Below, piece after piece: positions 50,601-62,770 of a stretch of 64,000 nt of DNA (positions are counted from its first letter, which is position 1; every line of letters begins with the position of its first letter). The notes under the pieces are model-generated. The model did no database searches. It saw nothing but the letters and a program-made list of their open reading frames with translations, and was not told where the DNA came from. A program made the translations under genes and the position numbers. The stretch comes from Cyclaneusma minus (Eukaryota; Ascomycota; Leotiomycetes; Marthamycetales; Marthamycetaceae), in the NCBI GenBank assembly GCA_037179335.1, contig JAKZHN010000067.1:1-64000 (forward strand), given 5' to 3'.

Positions 50601-53377
50601 TGCAGTGTCAAGACACACATGAAGATTTATTCTGATTTCTGACCGCTTTTCTAGACCACTAAAGTCGTAGACATCGGAAGTAGATGGCGGGCCCACAGCA
50701 TTCCATGCCTTTCTCCTTCAATGTCTGCATCTTCTTATCCTCGCCATGAATCCCTCCGACACACACCAATGCATTCCTCCCTAGACCGAATAATGCTTCC
50801 CACCCGGAATCCTATCCAACCCAGCGGGTGCAGATAGATCTGTACAAATAAAGTGCTGACACGGTGACACCCCCTCCCAGCATTACAATCCTTCCGCCCC
50901 AGCCTTATGCGAACCAACAAGTCAACAAGCAGCAAGCCCCATCCTGCCTCCCCGCTGACCAAAGCTCGATCACCCCAAAGCCACAACCGCCTTCTACGTC
51001 AATGCTGACCGGGGAGTCCACACCAACGGCTTCGACGAGGCGCCTGCCAGCGAGTTGTCAGCACGGCGCTTCTCTACGACGATCTAAACGCCTTTTGGCT
51101 TTCAATGTTGTCCTTACATATGGATTTACGCATTCCATGTGTTTTCTGCTGATCATTGGAGGAGTGTGTTTTGTGATATTGCGTCGACTGAGCTGTTACA
51201 TGTAGTAAATGATGAGCGGAAGGATCAAGAAGGCACTGACAGCTTGCGTCATTGGCGTTGCGGACTGGAGTTTGAAAAACGTAGTGCTAGAAATATCAGG
51301 GGGGCTACGACTACCTACCCGATATTTCTGGTGCTTAAGCGCGGTCTCCTTTGAAATAATATTTCAGCCTTGTCTGAAGAGATTGTAAGGATGTGGATTG
51401 GCGTATTTGTGACGGGGGTTCCTGGTATGCCTAAGATCCCAGTCTGCTCGAAGATGGGACAGTAAGGACTAGGACCTTCAAAAACCACCATGCTGTGTAT
51501 TGAATTGGGACTGTGAGAAAGGGAGGCCAGAGAGCCTAACCCTGGAACATGCAGTAATGCAAGTTAGGTTGGAATAGAACCACGTCCAATTTACAGATTT
51601 CTGTAGATACCTAGGTAAGTAAAGAGAACATTGAACAGAGCTTCCGTATGACCTGTCAGAGCGAGATCTGTCGATGTACTTACAGCTTGTCCAAAGTCCT
51701 GTTGTTAGGAGAGCGGAACCCCGTGGCCTGTGTAACCAAAAGCCAACTGAAGCTGACACTGCCAGCTACCAGCACTTCTCCACCGCCAAATACTCTCTGT
51801 AGGGCCAGCGTCAGCTCCCCGGTGAAAATCCAAGCCAGTAATATTGAGATGCCCAAGGCCTACAACCTTGCCAACCTCCCGCCCCCGCCCCATCTGACTC
51901 CTGAGCCCCACATCACCCACCATCAATCCGCTTCAGCTTCCGTCTCCATTCAGCTTCACAAATCGTGCAAGCAGCAAACATCAAGCCTAATGTACAACTT
52001 GCCTACCCCCCTAGTCGACCACCTCGCCCCCAGCCGCAAGTGCCGCGAACCCAGGACCCAGGTTCCCATGGTAAGCTCGGCCCAACATCTCCCCTCCGTG
52101 TAACACACCAAGATCGGATGGGATTATTCTCAAGTACATGAAATAGGGCGTGAGAGACCTTCCCCCTCATACGACTACGACGATTTGTTTACCAAATTTG
52201 GGGGTAACACAGTTCGACAACATGTAGTCTTGCCCTCGTATTCGGTGTTTCTGGGACTTTGAATGCTGAATAAGTGAAATATCGGGTGGTGATGTGTGAA
52301 GATTGTGTCACACCGACAGGAAGAAGCCGAATTGCGCCATCACTCACTGTCATGGTGGATGTGCGGAGGAATGATCGATGACTGACTAACTGTAGCACGA
52401 GTTAGTAACTACTACATGCGGCTCGGACTGGGGGCTAGTCCATACCGAGCGTCAATGTATCAACTATGAATCCATATGGCCGGTCGTGAATGACCCGGCA
52501 AGTACTCGGCGAAGAAAAACTCCAATGTGACATTGTTGACAGTCAAGGGACAAGAAGAGGAATCAGCTGCAGCTCGCGGGTATTTCTTGTTGTTCCATTG
52601 TGTATCTGCTCGACTGCACCGTCTTTGGCGAGTTATATAAATGCTTTCCCCTCGATCGGGAAAAATTATGTCCATTTTCGCAATAAACAACCAATCCAAA
52701 TAATCACCCCTTCACATATCCCCCTCCCCGTAGAATTTGGTATATGCTTTTCGATTTCACACCCCATTACCTCGAAACCCTTTTTTCCAAGCACACTTCC
52801 CGAGCCGCCTCTTTATCCCAAGCTCGGCAATTATTTAAGGGCAGCCAAAAAAAGAAACGCTTGCCGATGGGTATCAAAATAGCACTCCTGCTTTCCCAGC
52901 CATATATTCTCCCGTCCCTCTAGAAAGAAAAAAATCCCCAGCAAGGCAAAAATGGGGGGAGGGGGGGAGGAATCTCCGCGATGACGTCGGAGACTCGAAT
53001 AGACAATAAAGTGCTGCTGAGCAGCTACTGCGCGCATCGAAGAAAGGCCGACGCCAATATACGCCAGCTCGTAAAGTCGTATATCATCGAGACAATGGAA
53101 GGAGGCAGCCGAAGATGTAAACATGTATGATGTCGATCTGGGGTATTTGAAAGCGATGCAGTCCCGGATATATACAAAATAACCAAGACGACCAAGATTA
53201 GCGAACATGACGCATGGGTACCTAAGTACTGGGCTGAAAGCGGAAGCATTTGTGTCAAGATCCTTCTTTGGGAGGTGGAGGGATTTGCCGAGCCGCGAGA
53301 TCCTATTGCTAGGGAATACGAGATGCGCAATCGAGCTTGCCGGTCGCATGCACTGCTCGTAAAGTCCACCCTGTCAT
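47683..53377. other. gene-poor interval with a minisatellite, no supported gene
   Basis: About 5.7 kb. Open frames (up to 192 codons, for example plus 48,414-48,992) lack motifs and are not conserved-looking. The part at about 49,600-50,400 is more A/T-rich, with a 19-bp tandem repeat at 50,246-50,378, and may be old repeat debris. A G-run (GGGGGGAGGGGGGGAGG, about 52,954-52,970) lies downstream of the C2H2 gene. I see no tRNA, rRNA or clear transposon. Confidence 0.55.
50246..50378. repeat. 19-bp minisatellite, 6-7 copies
   Basis: Six units of exactly 19 bp with consensus near GATATTCCTGATTATTAT run from 50,265 to 50,378. A more diverged seventh unit precedes them at 50,246. Units contain the palindrome GAATATTC or a close variant. 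Copies differ by several bases each, so the array is old. It does not continue in a coding frame. Confidence 0.88.
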
Positions 53378-55783
53378 TCAGCTCTCTCCCTCTTCCGATA
53401 TCATTTCATGGAGCATTGCTGATTGACTGCTGATGCTGCCCGCCGCGCGATCTCGTAGCGGTATTGGAAGCGGCTCGTCCTTCATACAAGCATTCTCGAG
53501 CATGTTCGTCCATTTCCCACTAGTTCCTGCATGGCTATGCTTGAGATGTTGTCTGAAATGGTCTGCACGAAAGAACTTTTTGGCGTGATTGCATTCCCGA
53601 AATTTGTGCACCTCTTGCAGATGTGTTATTCGTAACTGCCAATCCTGATCAGTGGCGAATCGATTAACGTTCATAGAGCCACTGGGATGCGAAGCAGAGC
53701 CATTCGACGATATCCCGCTTTTGGGGAAGTCCTCCCCGCAGTAGCCACACGTGTCGGCCTCTCCAGGTCTCACGGTACTGGTATGGAAGGCGGCGCCAAA
53801 ATCAGCCAGAGCAGCACATGACCATGAATGTTTCCGCAAATGTAAGGAGTTCTGATGCCTTTCGGCTTCATTCTTGTTCTTGAACCGATTTCGACAGTAG
53901 GCACATTCGTACTGTTTCTCCTGCTCGTGTGCACTACGGTGACAATTAGTAGGGTATGGATGTGGTTTGGGGATACAATATCTTACGTAAGTTCATCTGA
54001 TGTGTCAAACTTCTTAGGCTTCTTAGGGCAACACTCGCAGATGAAGATACCCTGGAGTTTGCCCGCGCTCGAGCTCTTGGCATGAGATATGTTATCGGTC
54101 AGTTTGCGGGACGACATCAGAGGGCGCGTTTCAGATAAAGTCCGTTGGTGATTCGGTCGCGAAACCGGACCGGGGTCAATTGAGCCTGTTGTAAGATAGG
54201 GCGAGTCAAGGCTTGTATCGGTCGCCCCCGGAGAGATACCACCGGGCGAAATTCCACCTGGTGATAATCTCCCATAAGAAGAATTTGTGGTGATGCTGCT
54301 TGCTGCAATTGAGAGGCTGGAGGCGTATGAATTGGTTCTGGGTCCGGATGCAGTCGATGAAATTGAACCACAATTAGATCGAAGTCGCGGGGTAGGAGAC
54401 GCCCTTGAGGCTGATTCTCGCCTTCTGAAGAGATCGCTTGCACTGCTGACCATATGCAATGACGGTAGAGAATCATCTCTAGGGGGCGACGATGCTCTCC
54501 TTTTCTGTCCAGTCGTAGCCCCCGGAGAGTAGGCATCCGTGCGGTAAGCACGATCATCAATTCTCAGCCGCCTAAACCCAGTTTCTTCCATGTTGAAATC
54601 ACCGCCCTCGGCATCCATAAACATATTGTGATCATAACTTCCTCTGTTCGAATGACTTGAGATACTCGATGTATCGTCACCCATGCCGAGAACAGATCCA
54701 CTTCCAGATCTGCGAATATAGGGGCGAGGAGATTTGTCGGGGTCGACCGTCTCGGTGGGAGATCTGAAGTCAAAGGGACCTGATTGCCCAAATGGGCCTG
54801 GATTGCGTGGTGATATCGCAGGGGTTCCGTTGTCGGCCCATCGAGCGAGAGGACTTTCAGATAAACCTGGTTTCCCCGGGTTTATTGGCAGAGACAAAGG
54901 CTTTAGAAGATTGCGTTCTCTTTGCTCGAGTGCGATCTGTCGAGAGGTTGGCGATGTGTCGCCGGCCGAAGAGCTGAAGGAAGCACGGGGAAAAGAATGT
55001 GGCGGGCTCTTGTTGTCAACTTTTGGACGAGAATCGAGTTTTTGAAGAAGAGATTTGTCGTAATCGGCAGCATTACTTCGGAACTGGTCGTGTACCGAGC
55101 TTGAAAACTCCGTCTTCCCAAGAGCAGAATCGCCGAATTTCGATCTGCGAAGTGACTAGTCAGTAAAGTGGCAAAGGATAGCAAGAAAGCAAAGAAAACA
55201 TCCCATGTGGCATTAAAAAGGTGCGCCGAAGCTTGCTGAAGATACGAATATATTTGACTGACCTGCTTGAGCCTATACTCGTACCAGAAAGACTGTGATA
55301 GCCTTCATCAATGCGTGGATAGTTATCACGTCGGTCATATCTCGCGTCCGAAATAGACTTGACCGTCGAGGTGGAACTGCTCCGTCGCTCAGAAGGTCGT
55401 TCATCTGACGGTTCCCTCCTGTGCCCTCCAAAGGGCCCGCCGCAAAGACTCGACCCAGGGTTGATCTGCGCAGTATTCGACTTGGGCCAGCTGGCTTCTT
55501 GGCGGGCGTTCTCCCACTGCCAGGCAATGTCTGGTCCTTCACGCGCGCTGCTCTGAATGGAGGGTATGAACCGCGGTGGTGGGAGCGGGGGCGGTACGGG
55601 CTCTTGAGCATTCGGAATGGACATTGGACCCGGCGCATTGATAGGAGACGGTATGGACTGGAAAGAGGCCGACCGGCCGCCAAACCGACCATAGCGGTCA
55701 TTCGCATTGGGATTGTGAATATGAATCTCGGGCAGAGCCAGCGACTGGCGGCGGTCGGCCGAGGCATAACGAGGTATGTCCAT
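53378..55783 (-). CDS. C2H2 zinc-finger protein, four fingers
   Basis: Exons on the minus strand 55,783-55,263, 55,144-53,987 and 53,933-53,378 give 744 residues, in frame; introns 118 and 53 nt (CTGAC and CTAAT branches). Start chosen at MDIPRYASADRRQSLALPEI. The first 540 residues are Ser/Pro/Gly-rich and disordered, including a short SPGGI repeat. Fingers are at the C-terminal end: CECC to HE (spans intron 2), CAYC with HQNSLH (C570, C573, H586, H591), CGYC with ITHLQEVH, and a last one around CNHAKKFFRADHFRQHLKHSH. The run KFFRADHFRQHLKHSHAG, then KWTN and ENAC, typifies an uncharacterised Pezizomycotina family. Probably nuclear and DNA-binding; targets unknown. Confidence 0.88.
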
Positions 55784-58700
55784 GATGAAATCAACAGAGC
55801 TGGCCGGGGCAGAGAGAGCGGGGCATATAGAAGAGGAATCGGAATGCAAGCAGTAACATGCCACAGGCGATGGAGGGAGAATAAGAGGCCACGAAACGAA
55901 GGTTAGGGCCTGGGACTCTACCCTTGGCCTGGGGTCGACGACAGGGTCGAGGGGCGGGGAGGGGAGGGTGGGAGGAGGAGAGTTTGCGTCGCAGGCGAAG
56001 AGGGAGGGAGGTGAATTAAGATGCGGCGCAAGTTGCAAAAAGCAAGCAAGCCACTTGGGCGGCAGCGAGGACAATGAGACCCAAGTCGGCTCTTGGCGGT
56101 TGGCAGAGGAGACTGTCGGACAGAGCAAGGGAGGTGAGGCCGTTCTCCGGGCTTCGATGCACTTTGGCAGTCGAGTTGTGTGAATAATTATGGCCGTCCT
56201 GGATTGTCGAATGGGCGGTAGTCGCGCGGGTGCGTGAGGGACAGCCACGCCCATGCCGAGAGCGACTGGGCTGAGAAAGCGTTTAGCGTGCAAAAGCCCG
56301 CTGTATGTGGAGACAGTCGAGCGAGCCTGGTCAAGGGTCTCAATGCAGAAAAGGCTGTCGCTGTTGTAACGCTGGCTACAGGCTAAGGTACTGCCGTCCG
56401 CTGGCCGTGCTCCTCCCCGAGCTCCGAGACCAGCGTGCCAGCGTCAATGATATGGAATTATTGCCCAGCCTGAAGGCCGAGGGACAAGACCGCAGGAGAT
56501 GTGCGAAACAAAACCACAGTCTGCTGCTACGGATATACGAGCCTTCGAACAGTGATCGTTCATGTTATTGGCTGCATGTCTGGACCATCGATACACGTAA
56601 ATCATCCTTGACTTGGTTTCCTGGCAGACACGTGCTCTTTTCAGCACCGTCGAGAGGGGATAAGGCACATCCAGAGTCGGGAACGGTCGAGACTTTCACG
56701 AAGACAGGCTCACGGGTCAAGGGATGGCGCTAAGGTAGGATCTCGGTGAGCGCGAATGACGGATCCAGCGACGGCTTCCTGCGACGGCCCGCTAGCGAAA
56801 GGCTCAGCCCTACCCCGAGGAGACGGAAACTCCAGTCAACCTTCAAGGCGGCGAGGCCCTACATGTAGTAAGAGCTACAGGTAAGACCCACGGACAGAGA
56901 TATGTGCTGCCACTTCAATCTGTCAATTGCGCGACCACAACTCTGTCGCCGCGCACAAGGCGACATGGAGCCACGGCATCCCCCATAATTGCATCTGGCC
57001 TGTCAAACGTGGCCGCCGAAAATCATCACGATATTGACATGTCCCTATCTTGGCTTGTTGCATTCGGTCTGGATAGTACATTCTCGGTTCATAATCATGG
57101 ATGAATCATCCAGTCCCAAAAGACAGGAAGCAGAAACCCAAGACACCAGATCTGAAACACGCCGCGGAAAATCAAATGTTAATCTGCAACATCAGCTCAG
57201 CCTTCCAAGAGTTCCACTTCCATTGTGATGACAAATGTTGAACGTCCACCTGGTCCCTTCGAAGAACTAGGAATACTTCCAATGATTGAGGATATTTCAA
57301 GTATCCAGAAATATACTGAATAACTGAAAGGTTCTTGAATAATTGTACGCCAGCAAGCTTCCGATTCTGTCTCTGTCGCATGCTCCGGGAACTCAAGTCG
57401 CACATAGTGGGAATCTAGGGACCCGATGGAGACATCCGTCGATGTTAATACGACGAGGAGTAAAGTGCAGATCTCTAAGGCGGCAGTGCCTGCAGGTCAC
57501 GGTGATGGGCTTAGGAGCCGTGGAACAGAGCATGGCGATTCTACCTGGAGACACAGCAGTAGCAGAGGTGCGCACTCTACTTCTGCTACTCTCTCAACCG
57601 CGATAGCTTCAACTATGTACTAAATAAAGACCGGCCCTCAGACCGACCGGCTCTCGGAATGAGCTCGACCAAACAAAGGAACCGACAGAGGAGGTATTAA
57701 AGAGGCACAGCAAGACGCCTCAGCTGAGCCGCCAAATCGCCCCGATGCCGAACACTTCTCAGTCCCAGCTCGCTACCAAGTGTTAGATCACTCCGAGCAC
57801 AGCAGCATTTGACAGTGACATCTCATGCTTTCGGGACCCTGACGCTGCCACTGCCGCTTCATGGTCACATTGTTCTAACAACCCGGCTGAATACTACCCT
57901 ACAGACTCGTATTGTCGAATTCGAGCTATCTCTTTGCTCTCAATCGCTTGCCCTCCATTCATACCGATATAGCAGTCTAATTGGGGGTCTAGGAACACCC
58001 TGTCCCATTTCCTTGGAAGTGTGGGTAGGAAAAGGCGGTCCATGACCCCCAACTAACAAATTCTCTCATTACATGAGCAGCTATATTGCATACATTCCAT
58101 TGATGTGCCAGACTACCATTTCCATGCCAGGGTCATCTACGAGTCATATCAAACCAACTGACCGCTAATGGCGAGACCTTGAAACAGAAAGGCGGCAAAT
58201 ACGCTTGCGTAAAATCCTAGGAACCTCCTACCTCTCAGCATCCGCCATCCAGCTGTCTGACTATTCGAATCCCGGTATGGTATTGCCCCTCACGGGCGTA
58301 TGCCAAAGGGATTTGGGGTGTGGCACTCGGAAAAGCTCACCCCCATGCGGCTTGTTGTTTTGGATAAGGATCTTCTCTACGGGGCCCTACTTGGCGAGTA
58401 TGCACGAACGGGCTCGAAGCACAAGGGTCAAGGGCATCATCAGCCCTGGAAGGCGTGCTCGCTTCTCTGCATCTCTGCGGCACAGCAGCGGATATAAACG
58501 CCGATCTATGTATGTAGCTTAGTCATTCGTGACCACACATCTGTACCCTTGACTCTTGAGCTAGCCCTGCCAGTGGAGCTTGGACCGTCGCCGGTAACGG
58601 CCCTTCATACCGTGCATTCTCGACGGAGGCTTCATGCGATGAGAAGGCTCCGGCCTCAGGGGCCAGTCTTAAGCAAAACTCCGTTCGTAATCAGCGGCGA

Positions 58701-61177
58701 AGATGGGTTAGATACGCTGGCTACCTGCTCGCGTCTGAACTATCGATTTCGAGTCCGCAGATTTCATGGCGGGGTTTACGAAGCCGATCTATGATATCTA
58801 ACAGCCTTCAACAACTTCCTGGCGGTTGGTTTACTGACAATCCCAGCTCCCCACCCTATATCATTTCATCACTATAACTCCATGGCTTTTCTCAGGCGCC
58901 GGGCGTAGCCATTCGCGGCTTTTGATGATTTGTGGGATCCAAATTCAGGAACACACGTCTCAACCCACGCTGAGTTTGAATACTTTCTACCCATCCATGC
59001 TTCATACATCTGGGAGGCTAACTCGTCCCTCCTGTTCCTATTCTCGTTTCTCTCCTTTCCCCGCGATTTTTAATATTTTTGTACACATATACTGGTTGTA
59101 TCCTAGCAAAGGTCACCAATCAAAACTGACGGCTCATATTGACGACCTCTCAGAGATAAGCCATAAAAGCTATAGACAAATCATCCGCTGCACAGGCATC
59201 AGCAATCCATTTACTTTCAAGTCTCACTGCAGCAGGGCCCTTACATGTATTTGCCTCTTATCGGCCATATTCCGAACGAATATGAGATATGCCGAGGAGG
59301 TACTCGTAACTCGACTACTGCCAGAAATCAATTTATGCTCACCTCGCCACACGAAACTTCTCCTGTCCCTCAATAATTGCATCAGTCTCCTGGGAGGTAA
59401 TCTGCGGCTTTTCCATGCCATGTTAGCGTCAATCATCCAAAGCTTCTCAGCACGGCCGTGGATACATGGGCAGATCCCCATACCTTGTGCGACATACCTG
59501 CATGTGGTCCAGCCCGCGCACGGACAATCATGCGATACGTGGATTCCACTGGACTATCAATAGGTATATATGGCCCCCGTTCAAGTACAACTAGAGATTT
59601 GTCGCACTGGAACCATGTGGGTTTCAACCGCGAGTGCAGTTACCGTGCAGGATAAGGGCCTTAGAGACATCAGCTTGTTGTGTTTCTCGAAAGTCATGAG
59701 GTCACCGAGACGACAACTGGATCTGTCATCCTGGGAGATAGACGTTCCCTGCTTTCGAAGCAGCGTGCAACGACGTCGGCTGAAAGGTAACCCTCCTGTG
59801 GCGGTGCAACCTTGATAAGCGAACCCGCGCCACACTACCACACCAAAGCAGCAAACGACTTCCGATCTCAAGTTCAACCAAGCGAGAAAGAGCGGATAAA
59901 TTCTTATGCATATTACACTGCAAGCGCCGCTGGATTGAGTCGAGTCCGTGCTACTGAGGGCTGGTTGGGCTGTGGGACTCTGTTCATGCTTGTTGGACCT
60001 GCCGACCTGGGATATGTTTGAGCGACGCGAGCTGTCGGTTTTGCTATTTTGGCCATGGCTATGAAGCTTATGCCGTGATCATAGTGTCTTCTCGGGATGA
60101 CCAGCTTGCTGGGTGTCGGTGATTGCACTGCCTCGATGTAAGGGGCAAAAAGGGGTGCGTTGGTGAGGTGTCTTAGATATCACGTGAGTGGGTTTTCTTT
60201 TCTTTGAATAAGGCTAGCCTTACGGGAGCTAGTCTCCTTAGAGTTAGGGCTGAAGAAACTGCCTTGTTGTAAGGCTGAGGTCGGACGACTTGACTCGAGT
60301 GGAACTTCCGAGGAAACTTTCGTCTCAACATGTTATTGGATCATGACTATTGGTGTTCTCTTATTGATCTTCCGAGTCGAAGTGCGACAGTTAAACTTTC
60401 AGGAACAAATATGCCGGGCGACAGGCGAAGAGATAGCAAACGGTTGCAGCTGATTCGAGCGGTTCTGATATTCACCTGGTCAACATCTGTCAAAAGTTTG
60501 ATCAGATTACACTATCGGAAGTCCTCAGAGTGTCAGGTACTCCTAGAAACGTCAGCTTTGATACATTCCTTGAACTACACTGCCACAAATCAAAAGATCA
60601 TTAACCCCTCTCATATAAATACTGTGTTTGATCTCCTTGAGACTGAGAAGGCTATAGTAATTCCGCGAATAAAACACGACAATTTCGTTTGGAGCATACA
60701 TCATTACATGGTGATATCCATTTGTCTCTTCTAGTGACAATCTTAGCAGTACATTTCCCAAAGATTCATTAGCTCCGTAAAGAATTAGGAAAGCATCCAT
60801 CTCTTATCGTCAACCCAGTCAGCTTCTGCATACCGGAGAGTGATTTTATGGTGGATAAAAACTTGAGAAGGCATAGCTGACCGATATCTCTGGAGAGGAT
60901 AATAATGATACATCCAGGCCGGCCGTTAGACATCGTTGTTGCTGTTTGTTCCCGTCCGATGTTCTGAACAATAACATACTATTTCTGAGCGATTGTATTT
61001 TTACGCAAATCATAATAAAAACTCTATGCTCCACCTTCTAACACTTCCCTCGCTCCCACTACCAGTGTCCATACCACCGTCGGCTCTACATAACCAGGGG
61101 CGAAAAGCAAGACTTGAGCTACCAGGTCACTCGCAAAAGATACATACGCTACACCTCTCATCGCGATCAACAAGCCG
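55784..61177. other. gene-poor interval, no supported gene
   Basis: About 5.4 kb. The first 500 bp are probably promoter and leader of the C2H2 gene (the minus frame stays open upstream of its start, but the predicted Pro/Ser/His-rich sequence differs from the protein). The longest other frame is plus 58,922-59,563 (213 codons), without motif. A short region at 60,205-60,290 contains repeated GCTAGCC/GCTAGTC words, possibly a decayed repeat end. No RNA gene was recognised. Confidence 0.5.
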
Positions 61178-61207
61178 GTGGCTCCTGTATTCGAAATTCA
61201 GGCCGAT

Positions 61208-61835
61208 ATGACCACCGACAGGAACAAAGCAGAGCTCACGGACCTCGAGCATGTGCAGGTTCTAAGGCTTCTCGCAACTCACGAAAGCGCCTTAGACAGT
61301 GTTGACGAGGAATTGGACATGCTTCACGCAGAGCTCGGCCAGTCCTACGATGCTACATTTGCCGCAATGGAAAGCGTCACACTTGAGCAGATCCGCGATG
61401 CAGCCAAACAGAAGACTCTCTCTCTCACAACACATCATTGCTTTGCAATACCTCCTCAGAATTTCCGGACACAGTCAATCCGAGGACGAGATCTCGTATC
61501 CATGCTCTCGGGATGTGTACCGGGATGTGGACGGTCTCTGTACTTTCGAACGAGAAGATATGTTACGGAAGGTGAAGCGTCAGGAGAAGAAGCTGCTCGA
61601 GATGAAGGCCGAACTAGAGAAGGAGCGAAAGACGAAGGAATGGCTCGAGGAGATAGCCATGGCATCCTTGGTATTCGGCATGATGGCTCAGGAGAAGAAG
61701 CTGACCAAGTTGAGGTCCGAACTAGCGAAGGAGCGAAAGGCAAACGAGTGGCTTGCGGTGATTGCCAATTCATGCTTGAGAGGCATGATGGGTGCCTTGC
61801 AAGCCAATCGTGGCCGCGAGACCAGAAAGGAATGA
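61208..61835 (+). CDS. coiled-coil protein, apparent frameshift
   Basis: A frame starting ATG at 61,208 (MTTDRNKAELTDLEHVQVLR; an in-frame ATG also lies at 61,178) reads as a helical protein up to about 61,410. From about 61,415 the protein-like reading moves to another frame (QHIIALQYLLRISGHSQSED) and continues to the stop at 61,835. The switch falls on the run ACTCTCTCTCTCAC; one CT unit more would make the reading continuous. Alternatively an intron explains it, but the candidate sites (GTCACA to CCTCAG) are weak. The C-terminal half holds two tandem copies of a 36-residue unit, QEKKLLEMKAELEKERKTKE and QEKKLTKLRSELAKERKANE, each ending in GMM. No family is recognised. It may be a young, lineage-specific gene or a recent pseudogene. 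Confidence 0.45.
61581..61796 (+). repeat. 108-bp tandem duplication inside the coiled-coil gene
   Basis: CAGGAGAAGAAGCTG occurs at 61,581 and again at 61,689, followed each time by similar sequence (CCGAACTAG, AAGGAGCGAAAG). The offset of 108 bp equals 36 codons, so the copies stay in frame. Divergence is moderate, mostly at third positions and helix-surface codons. Confidence 0.8.
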
Positions 61836-62770
61836 TTCTCTAGGTAGAGACTCATTGGATCTGTCAGGCTATGACAGATGTTGTGGGTTCCCAACATAAG
61901 CAGTGCCAGACTTGCCGGATGATTGATCTCCTTGGTCAACTCCGCTGCCATTACATATGACCAAAGTATTTCTTGATGGTCAGCCAAATGGCGCCAGGAT
62001 TTTGCAAGCTTTGAGAGGCAACCTTCTCCTGGGCTGCGAAACTATTCAACATTGAATGTGATTATTCTTTCTCCGACCATGGAAAGTGAAGAGCAGTCTG
62101 TGACCTGTTTAAATACCAAAGTGATTCACTATCCCATAATTATCACAGCACCGCCTCTTTAGAAACGCGAACAGTTGAATGACCAACATCCATTTATTAC
62201 CGACTAATTCAACATACAAAAACAGTCATAAAAAGCTCGAAATGATCTCCCCCATCGTGACCACCGTGGTAGACACTCTCCATGGTCCCCGGAAGAAAGG
62301 ATTGGTACGATAGAACGAGTCATATCACCCCCGTAACGCCAACAGTTCATTGTCCCCCAGTCCCACTCCAACATCCACTTCTCCAAGCAAAACCCCCCGC
62401 CCATTACGCCTATCTTGAGATGCAGTCGACCACCGAAAAGAAAGCACGATGCTGGCAATGCAGTACGAAGAGTAAAGCGACTCAAGTAAGCTGTGAGCAT
62501 ACCTCATGACGACGAAGACAAGTATCCAGTTCTTCCAGTAAGGTCTGAAAAGAACAAGAGCAAGAGCGTTGATGGGTAGCCGAAACAGGAACAAGATTTG
62601 CGAAATGACATCGACAGAGCAAAACAGTCTCCGCTCCGAAGAGATGTCGAGCGCGACGAGATCGATGATTGTAACGAAAGGAGAGTATGACGAGCGTGAC
62701 GACTTGGCGCAGATAGTGGAGTCTTCAAAGTGTCGCAAAAGCAAAAGTCGGGTGTAGGCCACAGAACTCG
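61836..62770. other. convergent 3' intergenic region
   Basis: About 930 bp between the coiled-coil gene and the kinase gene, presumably 3' UTRs. A minus-strand frame of 149 codons (62,325-62,774) begins by overlapping the kinase stop codon (ATGA); it is hydrophobic and I cannot assign it, so I leave it uncalled. Confidence 0.5.

Noticed and set aside
50400..50642. Frame with CVRCSRGRK, resembling a Zn2Cys6 cluster
   Set aside because: Only two cysteines in the motif, no second half of the cluster and no continuing protein; chance similarity.
55784..56293. Upstream extension of the C2H2 open frame
   Set aside because: The extension is rich in Pro, His and Leu, unlike the protein, and the ATG at 55,783 begins a plausible N-terminus; treated as 5' leader.
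58922..59563. Plus-strand frame of 213 codons
   Set aside because: No recognisable motif, no leader or splice evidence; looks random.
60205..60290. Possible transposon end with GCTAGCC words
   Set aside because: No partner repeat, target duplication or internal domain was found.
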